Positions 1-9,694 of a DNA stretch of 64,000 bases are shown one piece after another; position 1 is the stretch's first letter, and every line of letters begins with the position of its first letter. Source of the stretch: Archegozetes longisetosus (taxonomy: Eukaryota; Arthropoda; Arachnida; Sarcoptiformes; Trhypochthoniidae). The position numbers and the translations under genes were made by a program. Location: the NCBI GenBank assembly GCA_018873245.2, contig JAEMBT020000007.1, positions 1,746,001 through 1,810,000 of the forward strand. The letters are read 5' to 3'. The notes below the pieces were generated by a model, which was not told where the DNA came from, did no database searches, and saw nothing but the letters and a program-made list of their open reading frames with translations.

Positions 1-438
1 ATTCGCCTACTTTTAGCTGCTATCAATCTCTTGATGAAATCTCTGTCGTTAATATCATCGTTACTATTGTTTCTTAATATATTAGTTAAATCGACTTGAG
101 AATTAATTGAATCATTACTTGTTTGAGGCATTGTGTTTGTTTACATAAAATAAAAAGGCGTTTATTTTACATATTGTTATAGAAACGCAAAGAAAACGAT
201 GCGCTATAATATCTCTCTATCAAACTTCGTACGAAATAAGCGTTTATGATGATGTAATATCGCGAACACATTTTTCTCAAACATAAAATACTTTGAAATA
301 ATTTCAGGCCGACTCATCCAACCCGACCCGACATTTTATGACATCTTGTACGACCCGAACGAACCCAAGACTTTTAACTTAAATCCGACCCGAACGAGCC
401 CGACCCGAGCCCGGTGAAGGGTCCAGTTCCGGCCATTA
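1..438 (-). mobile_element. hAT-like transposon end, cut by the window edge
   Basis: The stretch from about 305 to 415 is packed with CCCGACCCGA motifs (GGGTCGGG on the minus strand), a subterminal pattern seen in many hAT elements. The same motif class recurs in the better-bounded hAT remnant at 6483-7231. Read on the minus strand, the outer tip would be TAATGGCCGGAACTGG ending at 438. An open frame from 132 down to base 1 (44 residues, starting MPQTSNDS) lies inside and could be the start of a transposase, but it shows no diagnostic motif. The other end is outside the window, so no target duplication can be checked. Confidence 0.45.
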
Positions 439-481
439 CAAATTATATCAATTATAACAAAAACACTTTAAAAGAAACGCC

Positions 482-543
482 TTTGTTGTGTTTACACTTT
501 ATGGTCAGCTGATTTGTTATGTTTATACTCTATGGTCAGATAT
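482..543. repeat. tandem duplication of a 31-bp unit
   Basis: Two adjacent copies of a 31-bp unit, each beginning TTTGTT and containing TATGGTCAG, differ at a handful of positions. It lies just outside the hAT-like end and has no recognised function. Confidence 0.6.
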
Positions 544-699
544 TGGAAAAACCTGTTTTAAAGCGCAAAATTCAAAATTTTTATTTTGACTGTTCAACTA
601 CCCAAATCATTTCCATTTTGATAGTATTTCAAAAATCATTCAATAATATGTTCATATCATTGGTAGTTTTTGCTGTATACCCCTTGCAAAAGATCTTGT

Positions 700-905
700 T
701 AAACCCTGTATATCATTTGGCGAAGTTAGCCACTCCCGTCCGGAGTTGTCCTGAAGTGGTCAGGTTCGGGCCAGAAGTGATCAAGTGTGGTATAAAAATA
801 TTCAGCTTGACAAACTGAATCTAATGATATATCACATTGGGGGTAGGGTCGGGGATCGGGCACCCCTTTAGATCTATTAGTCTGGATTCACACGCACTAC
901 TAAAT
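700..905 (+). repeat. dispersed repeat family A, partial copy
   Basis: This stretch (GCCACTCCCGTCC, then GGCCAGAAGTG, then ATTCAGCTTGA and CACCCCTTTAGA) matches the minus strand of 3195-3345 at roughly four bases in five. It also matches shorter parts of 18290-18400. It is a partial copy of the family whose longer copies lie at 2990-3880 and 17650-18625. The family has no recognised coding content or class. Confidence 0.6.
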
Positions 906-1388
906 GGTGCCTAGACTAAAAAATTTTTGATCAAATCAATATATAGTGTAAAGTTATAGTTATATACAAAGCTTATGTATATTGATACAACCATTCATCA
1001 AAAGTTACACCAAAAAGCTGAGTATTCTGAATTTTTCAATAAAATTTTTAAAGTTGAATAAACAATTTAAATACGATTTAATATTGTTGCTTTATGTAGT
1101 GATACTTCAGCTGCATTGATACGATCAAATTTCGCTCTATTATTCAATTTTGGGTAAAACTCTACAATCTCTGCCCTTCAATAAGCTTAAAATGCCGCAT
1201 ACTAATGGTGCACAGTGCAATAAGGTTCTAATTGCAAAAATCAGTTCTGAGTTATTCACGATAGAAACAAAGTAGGGATCAAATGAACAGTGGAATATTC
1301 GCATCACACATGTATTGCTTGGTAAAATATTTTAGAAAACTATTCAACTCGTTGTTGGTGTATAACAACATCAAACTTGAAAGTGTAT
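906..1388. other. A+T-rich stretch, nothing recognised
   Basis: No open frame with recognisable features, RNA gene or bounded repeat was seen. The last nine bases form the left target duplication of the MULE-like element that follows. Confidence 0.4.
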
Positions 1389-1914
1389 CGTATCAGCGCA
1401 TAAAATTCAGCGTATTAAGATTCAGCCAACACAATTCAGCGCACAAAAGCTAAGCGCAATAAATATATATTTTGCTTTTTTCAATTATTTTGAAAGCTGT
1501 AATGCTTTGAGTTTTGAAAAAGATATGTTTTATATATAAGTTAATTCTCTAACTTTCATCACTCGATGGTGATACCGGAGTAGCTAATCGGTTATTGCTA
1601 GAGTGTGGTGATGGTCTTAAGGAAAATCAGAGCCTTCGTCTATTACAAGTTGAACAGTTTCTTTCAGGAGGTGATCCACAAGCGAAAAGGAAGTATCGGG
1701 ACGCTGCCACCAATTTAAAGAAGATTGTTAAGTTTGGAACAATCCCTATTATAGATTATCTTAGGGCTATTGCCCATAACCTTTCACTTTGATTATTTAT
1801 AGCATATTTGAATACGAGTTTTAATAATGGTTTTAGAATTTTAATATGCACTAAATTGTAAAAGCGCTTTATTGTCTTTGCGCTGAATTTTTTGCGCTGA
1901 ATTGCCATGGAACC
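1389..1914 (+). mobile_element. MULE-like non-autonomous DNA transposon with transposase tail
   Basis: The element is flanked by the 9-bp direct repeat AAAGTGTAT at 1380-1388 and 1915-1923. A 9-bp duplication is typical of Mutator-like elements (MULEs). Both ends carry several copies of CAGCGCA(A/T)AAAATTCAG in inverted orientation. Inside, an open frame ending at 1792 (about 70 residues, including QVEQFLSGGDPQAKRKY and IIDYLRAIAHNLSL) resembles in style the C-terminal tail of MULE transposases, where a YLR-IA motif is common. The remainder of a transposase (zinc finger, DDE core) is absent, so the copy is an internal-deletion derivative. Assignment rests on duplication length and tail style, without a database match. 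Confidence 0.5.
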
Positions 1915-2139
1915 AAAGTGTATATTCTCGTTAATATACTTTTTGCATTTAGAACCTTATAGTATTAAGGTGATGTTATGTATATTTTTAAACCCATGTT
2001 GAATTCTAGATAGACTTTTATTATTCATTAGGACCTTGGGAGTTATTGGCCACGAGAGGCCGTTACGGTGTGCTCCGTTTATTAATTGGTGTCTGGTTGT
2101 ATTTATTAAAGTCGAAGATTATTTGAAATGGTGTTTCAC

Positions 2140-2560
2140 ACGCATTATCCCAACTTCATGAGTTAAATCTTTTAAAGTACGATTGGAAGACTCCGCTAAA
2201 AAATTTGATATTAAAGAAAAAGTTGTTTATTAAAGAGGTTTCCGGAGATCCTATGGAGAGTTGGTCCCCTGCCAAATATATCATGTTGTATATTAATCGG
2301 AAGCTCTCGTCGAGCTGAGCAAGAGTTTTGCTGGTCAGATTGAAACTGGTCCATAGTTTTAAAAGTAATAGGCAAAAACCCGTTAACATTGCCGTTATGG
2401 AGAAGTGTGTTACATCTTTGTAAACCCTTATGAGTCCATATATCAGCTGAAATCATTGCTTTTGATCAGCTAAAATACCATTGCTTATCTACTCATTTAA
2501 TACAATCATTACTTTTGCATATGAAAAAATTTCTCGCCGATTTCTACCCTTAACATAAAG
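2140..2560 (+). pseudogene. degenerate coding stretch, unidentified
   Basis: One plus-strand frame reads for long distances with a coding-like composition: HELNLLKYDWKTPLKN, KEVSGDPMESW and AVMEKCVTSL occur in order. Stops interrupt it near 2318 and 2424. I do not recognise the family; an old transposon protein or a host-gene fragment are both possible. The flanks at 1924-2139 and 2561-2989 hold nothing I can name. Confidence 0.3.
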
Positions 2561-2989
2561 TGTTCCGACTTGAACTTTTATATTATTATACTAGGTTATG
2601 TGCTACTACAAAAGAATCGATTAGCTACTCGGAACAGTATATGTTAAGCGTTGAGTTTAACGATTGAAGATTTTCATACTTCAGAAAACTCACTTGACAA
2701 TAACAGAACGTGAGTCTCATTGTATCATTGGATACATTTGATTGCTGTGACTCAACATACCAAATCTAATGATTCTCTGTTTAATAGTTTTCGAGTTATA
2801 AATTCCCAAAGTTTTAAAGATTTTTGGGTTTTTACACCATCTGCCATGAGATATAAAAAAATTCAGGGGCTATTATACTTCATTGGATCACTTCTATGTA
2901 TTGGTAAAGTCACTATGTCCGAACTCGACGGATGCCAACACTCAATGGATATCCGGACAAGATCTTTATTTTTATGAAAGCACTTTTAA

Positions 2990-3880
2990 ATTTTTCAATT
3001 GTATAAGGTTGGAAAGAAAGTCTTTGCGTGTTTTGACCGTGTTTAATCAACATTATTTTTGTGAAGAATGGTTATGTTTAAAAATCAATTTCAGTTGCAT
3101 TTCCGTATACGTATTATTTATCTACAATTTGCTTTTGGAATTAATTTTGATATCTATTGATAATCAGTTCTTAAGCCATGTCTTCAGATGAACTCCACAT
3201 AAGGCATTGCGGGTGAATCTGGGCTAATGCGTCTAAAGGGGCTCCCGACTTCCCCCTCTCAAGTGTGATAGATCATTGGATTCAACTCATCGAGCTGAAT
3301 ATTTTGATACCACACTTGACCACTTCTGGCCAACTAGATCTAACCCGCTAGAAAATGGATAAATCTGAGTAGTGTATATATAGCGAGGCCGGGACAGTAC
3401 GAGCTCGTACCCTCTCGTAACGTCTAAAAACTCATGAAAAAATTGCAAGTTTTTATCAAATAAAACGAAAAATTCACAAAAATAATCAATAGAAAGCCTA
3501 AAATTAATCAAAAAAGCTGGGACAGTACGAATTCGTACTTTGGAAACCCACTAAAAAGTGAACTTTTCATATGGTTTCGTGCACAATTTAACCAAAAAAC
3601 GTCAGAAAATCACCTAATATTAATCAAAAACCTAGGACACTTCGACTCGTACCCTCTAAAACTCATAAAAGACAGCAGAATTTCTATTAAATAAAATGTA
3701 AATGCTTAAAAATAGCCAATAAAAACCTAAAATCAATCAAAAAGCTGTGACAGTCTGACTCGTGCCCTCTCATACCCTCTAAAATTGAACTTTTCATACA
3801 GTTTTATGTGCAATTTAAGCTGTCACCTAAAAAACACCATATTTCACTACTTCGGTTCTAAAGCTACGAAAGTACGAGTC
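2990..3880 (+). repeat. dispersed repeat family A, long copy with tandem tail
   Basis: The part at 2990-3200 matches the minus strand of 18425-18625 closely, sharing GTATAAGGTTGGAAAG, GACCGTGTTTAATCAAC and ATTTCCGTATACGTATTA. The tail at about 3380-3880 is an array of degenerate units of roughly 110-130 bp. Each unit contains GGGACAGTACGA, then a block like ACTCATGAAAAAATT, then TCAAATAAAACGAAAAA and CCTAAAATTAATCAAAAA. The inverted counterpart at 17650-18090 carries the same units. Apparent open frames within it show no domain. The class is unknown; a transposon with an internal minisatellite is plausible. Confidence 0.65.
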
Positions 3881-4069
3881 TATAAACCCTTATAAATTGG
3901 ATCAAAGAATCGAATATTGAGTTTTTATAAGGGTTGTAAATATAAGAGAATGTATGTTTTTTGGAAAAAATGACTTGAGTAAGTTTTTCTTCTAAGATTC
4001 AGTTGAACATTATGTCGAACTTGAAAGCTTAAGCTTAAGTTTATTTTACAATTTTTTTATTTACAATTC

Positions 4070-4075
4070 TTTATT
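4070..4075 (-). terminator. poly(A) signal of the PL11 lyase gene
   Basis: AATAAA on the minus strand lies about 30 bases beyond the lyase stop codon, with a second AATAAA near 4055. This is ordinary eukaryotic 3'-end structure. It argues that the bacterial-type coding sequence is integrated into the host genome and is not bacterial contamination. Confidence 0.6.
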
Positions 4076-4102
4076 TAGTTAAAAATGAACAGTGAAAATG
4101 TT

Positions 4103-5893
4103 TCATACAACAACAATATTTGGTTTGGGTGGATTTTTCATGCCATCACCAATGAAGAAGCTTGAATGTGGTGGTTGGTTGTAGGCAGTGTTTTGCCAAG
4201 CGATGGCTACTCGATACATAGAGTCGTGCATGAGTGTGTAAATTCGATGTTTTGTAGGAATGGGTGTGCTATATATTCGAAGATGTTTGTTGTCGGTTGT
4301 TGGCCAAATGACCTCCTCTCTCCAGTCACCAAAGAGATCGCCTGACAAAGATGGAGTAGCTTTTGTTCCACTAATAGAGGTAACGCCACTGGCGGATAAT
4401 AATCTCTTTTCTCCGCTAGTTTCGTACTTATCAATATGCGTTTTGTCGAGCAACTCACGAACAGGGTCGTCGTCCCACCAAACAAGGAAATTCATAGATG
4501 ACGGCTTACGACCGATGTTACTGCCTTTAGGGTTATGTAAGCCGTCAACAGCAGCCGACCAGGATTCAGCACCAGGACTGCCTGCATAGATATCCGCAGA
4601 AACGCCTCTGCCATTATCGCCACTGGGTGAGGTCTTCCAAATGATAGCGCCAGTGTGGGCATCAGCAAACCAGGAGCTAGGCTTGGATCCGTCTTCGTCA
4701 ACTTTGAACACTTCTAAGCCTGGGCGACTTGGATCAAGGTCACCAACGTGCAAGGCGTCACCATGACCATTATTTGTGTTCCAAAGGGGTTTACCATTGT
4801 CGTCGATACACATTGAGCCAAAGATGATTTCGTCTTTGCCATCGTTGTCAACGTCTGCGATTGACATTTGATGGTTTCCTTGTCCTGCATAGGCCTTGCC
4901 ATCTTTGTCAGAGTCAAAGACCCATCGTTCTTTCAGGGCACCATTGTGGAAGTCCCATGCAACAATCACTGTACGTGTATAATATCCACGTGACATGATA
5001 AGGCTAGGATGTGAGCCATCAAGGTATGCTGTTGCGGCCAGGAAACGATCTACTCTGTTGCCATAATCATCTCCCCAATTCTTGACTACTCCTCTTGCTG
5101 GCAAATACTCGACTGTGGACAAGGCTGCCCCTGTTTTACCGTCAAACATAGTGAGATGTTCTGGGCCAGTTAGGACATAACCAGAAGGATTTCTATAATC
5201 AGCAGACGAACTACCGATAACTTTTCCATGGCCATCGACAGTACCTTCACCAGTTTTCATCGCAACCTCAGCTTTACCGTCACCATCATAGTCGTACACT
5301 TGGAATTGCGTATAATGTGCGCCGGCACGAATGTTGTGCCCGAGGTCAATACGCCATAAACGTTTCCCACTTAGTTTGTATGCGTCAACATAAACATTGC
5401 CAGTGTAACCAGATTGGGAGTTGTCATGAGCATCTGTAGGATCCCACTTCAAAACTATTTCGTACTCGCCGTCTCCATCCAAGTCACCAACAGAAGCGTC
5501 GTTAGCAGTGTAAGTATAACTTTGACCGCTAGGAGTTTTTCCTGCCCCTGGAGGCTCAATAGGAACCTCTAGATAACCATTGGTAAAATGTAATGCTTCT
5601 TCTGAAGCCGCATGTTCAGTCCCACCGACAACAGCTTTTACTGTATATTTTGCAGTAGCGGCAGCTCCGTTGTCTAAATAGTTTGTGGAGTCAGTAATGG
5701 GTGAGGAGTTAATTTTTATTCCATCGCGATAGACATTGAAACCAGTGTCTGCCGCCTCAGTGCCCAACAATCGCCACGAGACTAAGTTACCACTGCCTGA
5801 CCGAACGCTGATAAGTCCTCGGTTAAGTTTTTCCATTTGTCTGGCAGCATTTGCTGAGACTATTAATACAGAGAATAATACTAGCAGCTTCAT
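4103..5893 (-). CDS. secreted rhamnogalacturonan endolyase, polysaccharide lyase family 11
   Basis: The product of 596 residues should cleave rhamnogalacturonan I, the pectin backbone, by beta-elimination outside the cell. Residues 1-16 form a signal peptide (MKLLVLFSVLIVSANA). Residues 20-110 fit the small N-terminal beta domain. The rest fits the PL11 beta-propeller: calcium-loop motifs DLDGDGEYE (137-145), DYDGDGKAE (201-209) and DVDNDGKDE (347-355), plus the conserved blocks HYTQFQVYDYDG, GQGNHQMSIADVD, GDLFGDWREE and YNQPPHSSF. Length matches bacterial YesW/YesX-type enzymes (about 600-620). The frame is intact and intronless, and much richer in G+C than its surroundings (32 of 60 bases at 4501-4560). 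The start at 5893 is the only one giving a signal peptide. PL11 is chiefly bacterial, so horizontal transfer is inferred. A poly(A) signal follows, and transposons flank it on both sides. Confidence 0.93.
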   Translation of the reverse strand: MKLLVLFSVLIVSANAARQMEKLNRGLISVRSGSGNLVSWRLLGTEAADTGFNVYRDGIKINSSPITDSTNYLDNGAAATAKYTVKAVVGGTEHAASEEALHFTNGYLEVPIEPPGAGKTPSGQSYTYTANDASVGDLDGDGEYEIVLKWDPTDAHDNSQSGYTGNVYVDAYKLSGKRLWRIDLGHNIRAGAHYTQFQVYDYDGDGKAEVAMKTGEGTVDGHGKVIGSSSADYRNPSGYVLTGPEHLTMFDGKTGAALSTVEYLPARGVVKNWGDDYGNRVDRFLAATAYLDGSHPSLIMSRGYYTRTVIVAWDFHNGALKERWVFDSDKDGKAYAGQGNHQMSIADVDNDGKDEIIFGSMCIDDNGKPLWNTNNGHGDALHVGDLDPSRPGLEVFKVDEDGSKPSSWFADAHTGAIIWKTSPSGDNGRGVSADIYAGSPGAESWSAAVDGLHNPKGSNIGRKPSSMNFLVWWDDDPVRELLDKTHIDKYETSGEKRLLSASGVTSISGTKATPSLSGDLFGDWREEVIWPTTDNKHLRIYSTPIPTKHRIYTLMHDSMYRVAIAWQNTAYNQPPHSSFFIGDGMKNPPKPNIVVV

Positions 5894-6059
5894 TTTTAAT
5901 GTTCAATACAAAACACGAAAATAAAATTAAGTTGAGTTTATGCATTCACTCTTTTTAATAAGAAATCTGTTTACAAAATCATAAAAACAGATTAAGATTT
6001 TCTCATCCATACAGACCTTCATTGCTTCTTACATACCGGAGCTATATATCCATCCTGGA

Positions 6060-6246
6060 TATACGCACATATTGCCAGGTGATAAACACAGGGATATTTA
6101 GCATGTTCGACTATGATCCGGATACAAATATGAAGAGATATGGTAAAGCAATGCCACCAGACTATCCTCTCTCACAGATTCGCTCGAAAAATATCTCAAT
6201 ATTTTATGGTTTCAAATATTTAGTGGCGAATATAACAGACGCATAG
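6060..6246 (+). pseudogene. acid (gastric/lysosomal-type) lipase fragment
   Basis: The frame ending at 6246 reads QVINTGIFSMFDYDPDTN, then MKRYGKAMPPDYPLSQI, then IFYGFKYLVANITDA. In animal acid lipases (alpha/beta-hydrolases) the corresponding region runs 'Q-x-I-x-S-G-x-F-x-x-F-D-Y-G-x-x-x-N', 'Y-x-x-x-x-P-P-x-Y-x-L' and 'I-x-x-Y-x-G-x-x-D-x-L-x-x-x-x-D'. The match covers about 55 residues before the catalytic Asp/His region. The Asp expected after YGFK is Tyr, and the frame stops soon after. No other lipase exon was found nearby. It is probably a broken gene fragment; a single surviving exon of a larger gene is less likely. Confidence 0.55.
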
Positions 6247-6482
6247 ATTCTCAATAAATTATTGTATTTAGTTAAATAAACTTAATAGGGGATAGTGCAC
6301 TTCAGGCCCCGCTTAGAATCGTCGTGAAATTTGGTATCTCTATCTTAAGTAGTTTTCGTATAATCAATAATAACAATGGTCATTTTATATATTTTAACCT
6401 TTTCTATATATAAAAACATGAAGTTATTATCAGTAGTTTAAAACTTTTGGAAAGTTAAGTCAAAGATTTATATACCTTCAAT

Positions 6483-7231
6483 TAGACCAGTACATTGGGC
6501 CCAAAACTCCTGGCCCGACCCGACCGACATTTTGTGTTCGTTTGTACGACCCGATCCGACCCGAAAGCTGAAGAAGGCTGGCCCGACCCGACCCGAACGA
6601 GAATTAAAATTGTTAAAGAGGTAAAGCCTAATCATTTTATTGATTAAGTTAGTTGTGGTCTGCATTACATTCATAACAAATGGAACTACATGAAAATCTT
6701 TTGTTTTTTTAGAATATTCAATAATTTTTCATTAATCTTTCTGAGAATATCATATAGTTTGTTGTTTTCAATAGACCAAGACCTCATCTTCTGGTAATTA
6801 ATTTTAATCGAATTCAGGTGATCATATCATGAATACCGTCTCACTTCTGTCATATTTTTCAATGTAATATCTATTTGATTTTGAAATCCTGACTGTTTAG
6901 CAACTTTCTCTAAAGCTTTAAAGTTTTCGATCAATTCATTTATTGAATTTACTCCATTACATTCATCAGTAACATGTTCTTGGACTGAATTCATACTACG
7001 AGAGAGACATCCTACCTATAAAATATCTTTAAATGCAAGCTTCATTGCTAAAGGTTTATCTGCTACCATAATAAGATACTATCTCAAACATATTTTTCGG
7101 AGCTGTATTCTTCAATATAATACACTTTGAAACAAATTTCGGACCGACTTGTCTAATCCGACCCGATCCGACATTTTATGACACCCTGTACGACCCGAAC
7201 GAACCCGACCCGAGTCCGATGAACAGGTCTA
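6483..7231 (-). mobile_element. hAT transposon remnant with target duplication
   Basis: The imperfect terminal inverted repeats are TAGACCAGTACATTGG on the left and TAGACCTGTTCATCGG read inward from the right. The flanking 8-mers CCTTCAAT (6475-6482) and ACTTCAAT (7232-7239) differ at one base, and 8 bp is the hAT duplication length. CCCGACCCGA subterminal repeats lie inside both ends (6510-6600, 7155-7215). On the minus strand at about 6760-7080 there is a decayed transposase piece (VADKPLAMKLAFKDIL, then NMTEVRRYS and YDHLNSIKINYQK) with the usual hAT 'T-R-W-x-S' style of region. It is internally deleted and carries stops, so it is not mobile by itself. Confidence 0.65.
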
Positions 7232-7306
7232 ACTTCAATACCTGGCAAGTAAAATAAGTTAATCTATCAATTATTATTTTTTTAATAATTTCTGCACCAT
7301 TTTTAA

Positions 7307-7812
7307 CCTTACACTGCATAGTGTAGCAGATCTGCTACACTACGATCTTAGTCCATTATCTTAATATGACAACATTTACTAGAAATAATGCATACCGTAG
7401 CCGATGTGCAACAAAGCTTTTGAGATTATATAGTTTCGTTATTTATATAGATATCATGGTTTTCAAGAAAAAAGACATTCATCATTTCTTATTATGTAAA
7501 TCAACAAGGTACTATATATCAAAAATTAAAAAATTTTCTAGATTAGGCATATTTTTCATATTTCTTCCAAAAGTTAATAATTTTTGAGTTAAAGGCATGT
7601 AGAACAATCAATAATATCATAGAAAAGCCCCTTTCCTCAAAATGTTGGTAAATTACGAGAACTTATAAGTTACAGATCAGCCACATTTCAAACAAGTTTT
7701 TTCACATAATCCTATCACTATAGCTTTTTCAATGATTTTTCCAAAATATATGCAACCGAAAGTGTCTGATGCTGAATTTTCGTTGAAAAATAAAAAATCA
7801 TGCAGTGTAGGG
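7307..7812. mobile_element. piggyBac-type MITE
   Basis: The ends CCTTACACTGCAT (left) and CCCTACACTGCAT (right, read inward) are nearly identical inverted repeats. Both ends are bordered by TTAA (7303-7306 and 7813-7816). A TTAA duplication with termini beginning CCY is the piggyBac signature. Just inside the left end, 7318-7341 is a perfect 24-bp palindrome centred on AGATCT. No transposase is present; the 73-residue frame at 7366-7587 looks fortuitous. Confidence 0.65.
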
Positions 7813-8379
7813 TTAAGATATGGAACATTAATTGTCGTTATTTTTTTCTATATTTGTAAAAGTTGGACCTTTTATACCAGATTTTAAATTTTTTAATTCT
7901 TCATCACTATATGTTTGTATACCTTCATTATCAAAAATAGGTTTAAAATAATCGTGAAATTTAATATTTTAAAATGTATTTGACATATTTTCATAATGGT
8001 TTATTATTTTTTGCCTAGTTAATGTTGAAAACATTATTTAATTCATCTAAACCTGAACTATATTTGTTTTTCTGCTTGTTTCTTAATAATTTTCTTATAT
8101 TCTTCTCTTTTTAATAATTTCTCAATAATCTCTTGATTTCTGAAATTCGAATATTTATATATTTTATTAGCCATATTTGTTTTATATAATACAATAAAAA
8201 ATTGGTTAATTGTAGTTTTCATATTTTCATTTAAAGATTTTGTATCATCTATTGTATTTATGATTGTTTCTAGATTAGAATCATCATTCTCTACCACTTC
8301 ATTCAATTCTGGAACATTTGATATAATATTATCCTTAGATGGTATAAATCTTTTTATCTGATTATTCATTTATAATATC

Positions 8380-8590
8380 AAAAATAATTTAGTAATTTAG
8401 GAATTTAGGAATTCAGTTATTTAATAAAATTATTAATATATATAAAAATTATATTTATTTTATTAAATTACTAAATGACTAAAATACTGAATAATTAAAT
8501 TACTAAAATACTATATTACTAAGTTATTAAATTACTATATTACTAAAATATTAAATTACTGAGTTACTAAATTACTAAATTATAAGAATA
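8380..8590. repeat. simple tandem repeat of ATTACTAAA-like units
   Basis: Degenerate 9-11-bp units such as AAATTACTAAAATACT are repeated throughout, between the minus-strand gene and the next part of the fossil element. Such low-complexity spacers are common in A+T-rich elements. No regulatory role can be claimed. Confidence 0.55.
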
Positions 8591-9425
8591 TATATATGCA
8601 AAGAAATCATATAAATTGTTTTATATTAAAAGATAAAGAAAATAAATATTTTATTTCTCCTACAAAAAAGATTCCTAATACAACATTCGAATATGTTTGT
8701 CAAAAATGGTTTAATCTTTAAAGGTAATGAATATATCAAGTTTTTTAATATAAAATGAAGAAAATACTTACAGATGGATTTATAAATTTATATCTTCCTA
8801 AAAACGATTATTTATGTATTATTTTTATTATAATATATTAAAAACAAAAGATACAATGATGAAATCATCGAGCGCAAGCGATATGAATATAAATAGTATT
8901 TTAACTTCTGAAAAAAATAAAGAATCGAAAATTCTTCGTGACTCTGTTAATGAAAATAAAAAATAACTAATATGAAAGATTTTAATAAAAAAAAAGAAAA
9001 TTATTTTAGAAGTTAATTATATTCATCTTCAAAATATTTAGTTTAACCGTTAACTAACAAAATTAAGTTTAGACTATTTTAATGGTTAAATTTTTATTTT
9101 GAAAGTATTCATTTAATACTTTTAAACTTTTGTAAAGTTGTAATATTTTTAATTATTTTAATTATATAGATTTAAAAGTTTCATTAACAGTCTTTGATTC
9201 TTTTTTTTTTAATTTTTTAAAAATTATGATGTCAATCTAATAGTATTCTCATATAAACCTCTTTAAAAGATTACTAATAATTGTATTAATTGAAACAAAC
9301 ATCATAGTTTAAAAGTATCTTCAAGATAGTTAAATATTTTTTAACTATGAAAGAGTCATTAAAAGTCCTAAAGATTCTTTAAGAATTCTTTAGACTTTTG
9401 AAACTGTTTAATTTTCACTTTATTT

Positions 9426-9674
9426 TTATATAATTACAGAATAACATGTTAAATACTTTTTATGGATATTGGATTTTATATGTATTTTTAGATATTTTTT
9501 ACTTATAAGTCTTCCACAATCACATTTTATAGGTTTGGTATTATTCAAATAATATTCTTTTAAACAATAATTACATAACCAAAATAATCCATCTTTTTCA
9601 CATTTATTTTTAGAATTCTCAGTAAATAATCTATATTCTTTACATTTAATACACATTTTAGTTGGTGTCTCCAT
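9426..9674 (-). pseudogene. fossil element: small zinc-binding protein gene
   Basis: This part of the Polinton-like fossil encodes a short protein with paired cysteines (MCIKCKEY, then WLCNYCLKEYY, then IKCDCGR), suggesting a small zinc-ribbon fold. Its role is unknown. It lies just outside the left duplication of the Merlin-like element. Confidence 0.4.
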
Positions 9675-9694
9675 AATTTAATATAGTTAATTTA

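Noticed and set aside
2883-3191. 102-residue frame in repeat family A, with a similar frame in the inverted copy at 18425-18607
   Set aside because: The similarity is explained by the DNA repeat. There is no domain, and the frame is not preserved beyond the repeat, so coding is not supported.
4260-4589. Open frames on both strands inside the lyase gene (also 4207-4485, 4492-4701, 4714-4917)
   Set aside because: They are shadows of the PL11 coding sequence in other frames, with no signal or domain of their own.
4103-5893. Bacterial contaminant explanation for the lyase
   Set aside because: The gene is embedded between eukaryotic repeats, is followed by AATAAA signals and has no bacterial neighbours within the same window.
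8380-8590. Possible CRISPR-like array
   Set aside because: The units are short, adjacent and without spacers; simple A+T-rich tandem repeat in eukaryotic DNA.
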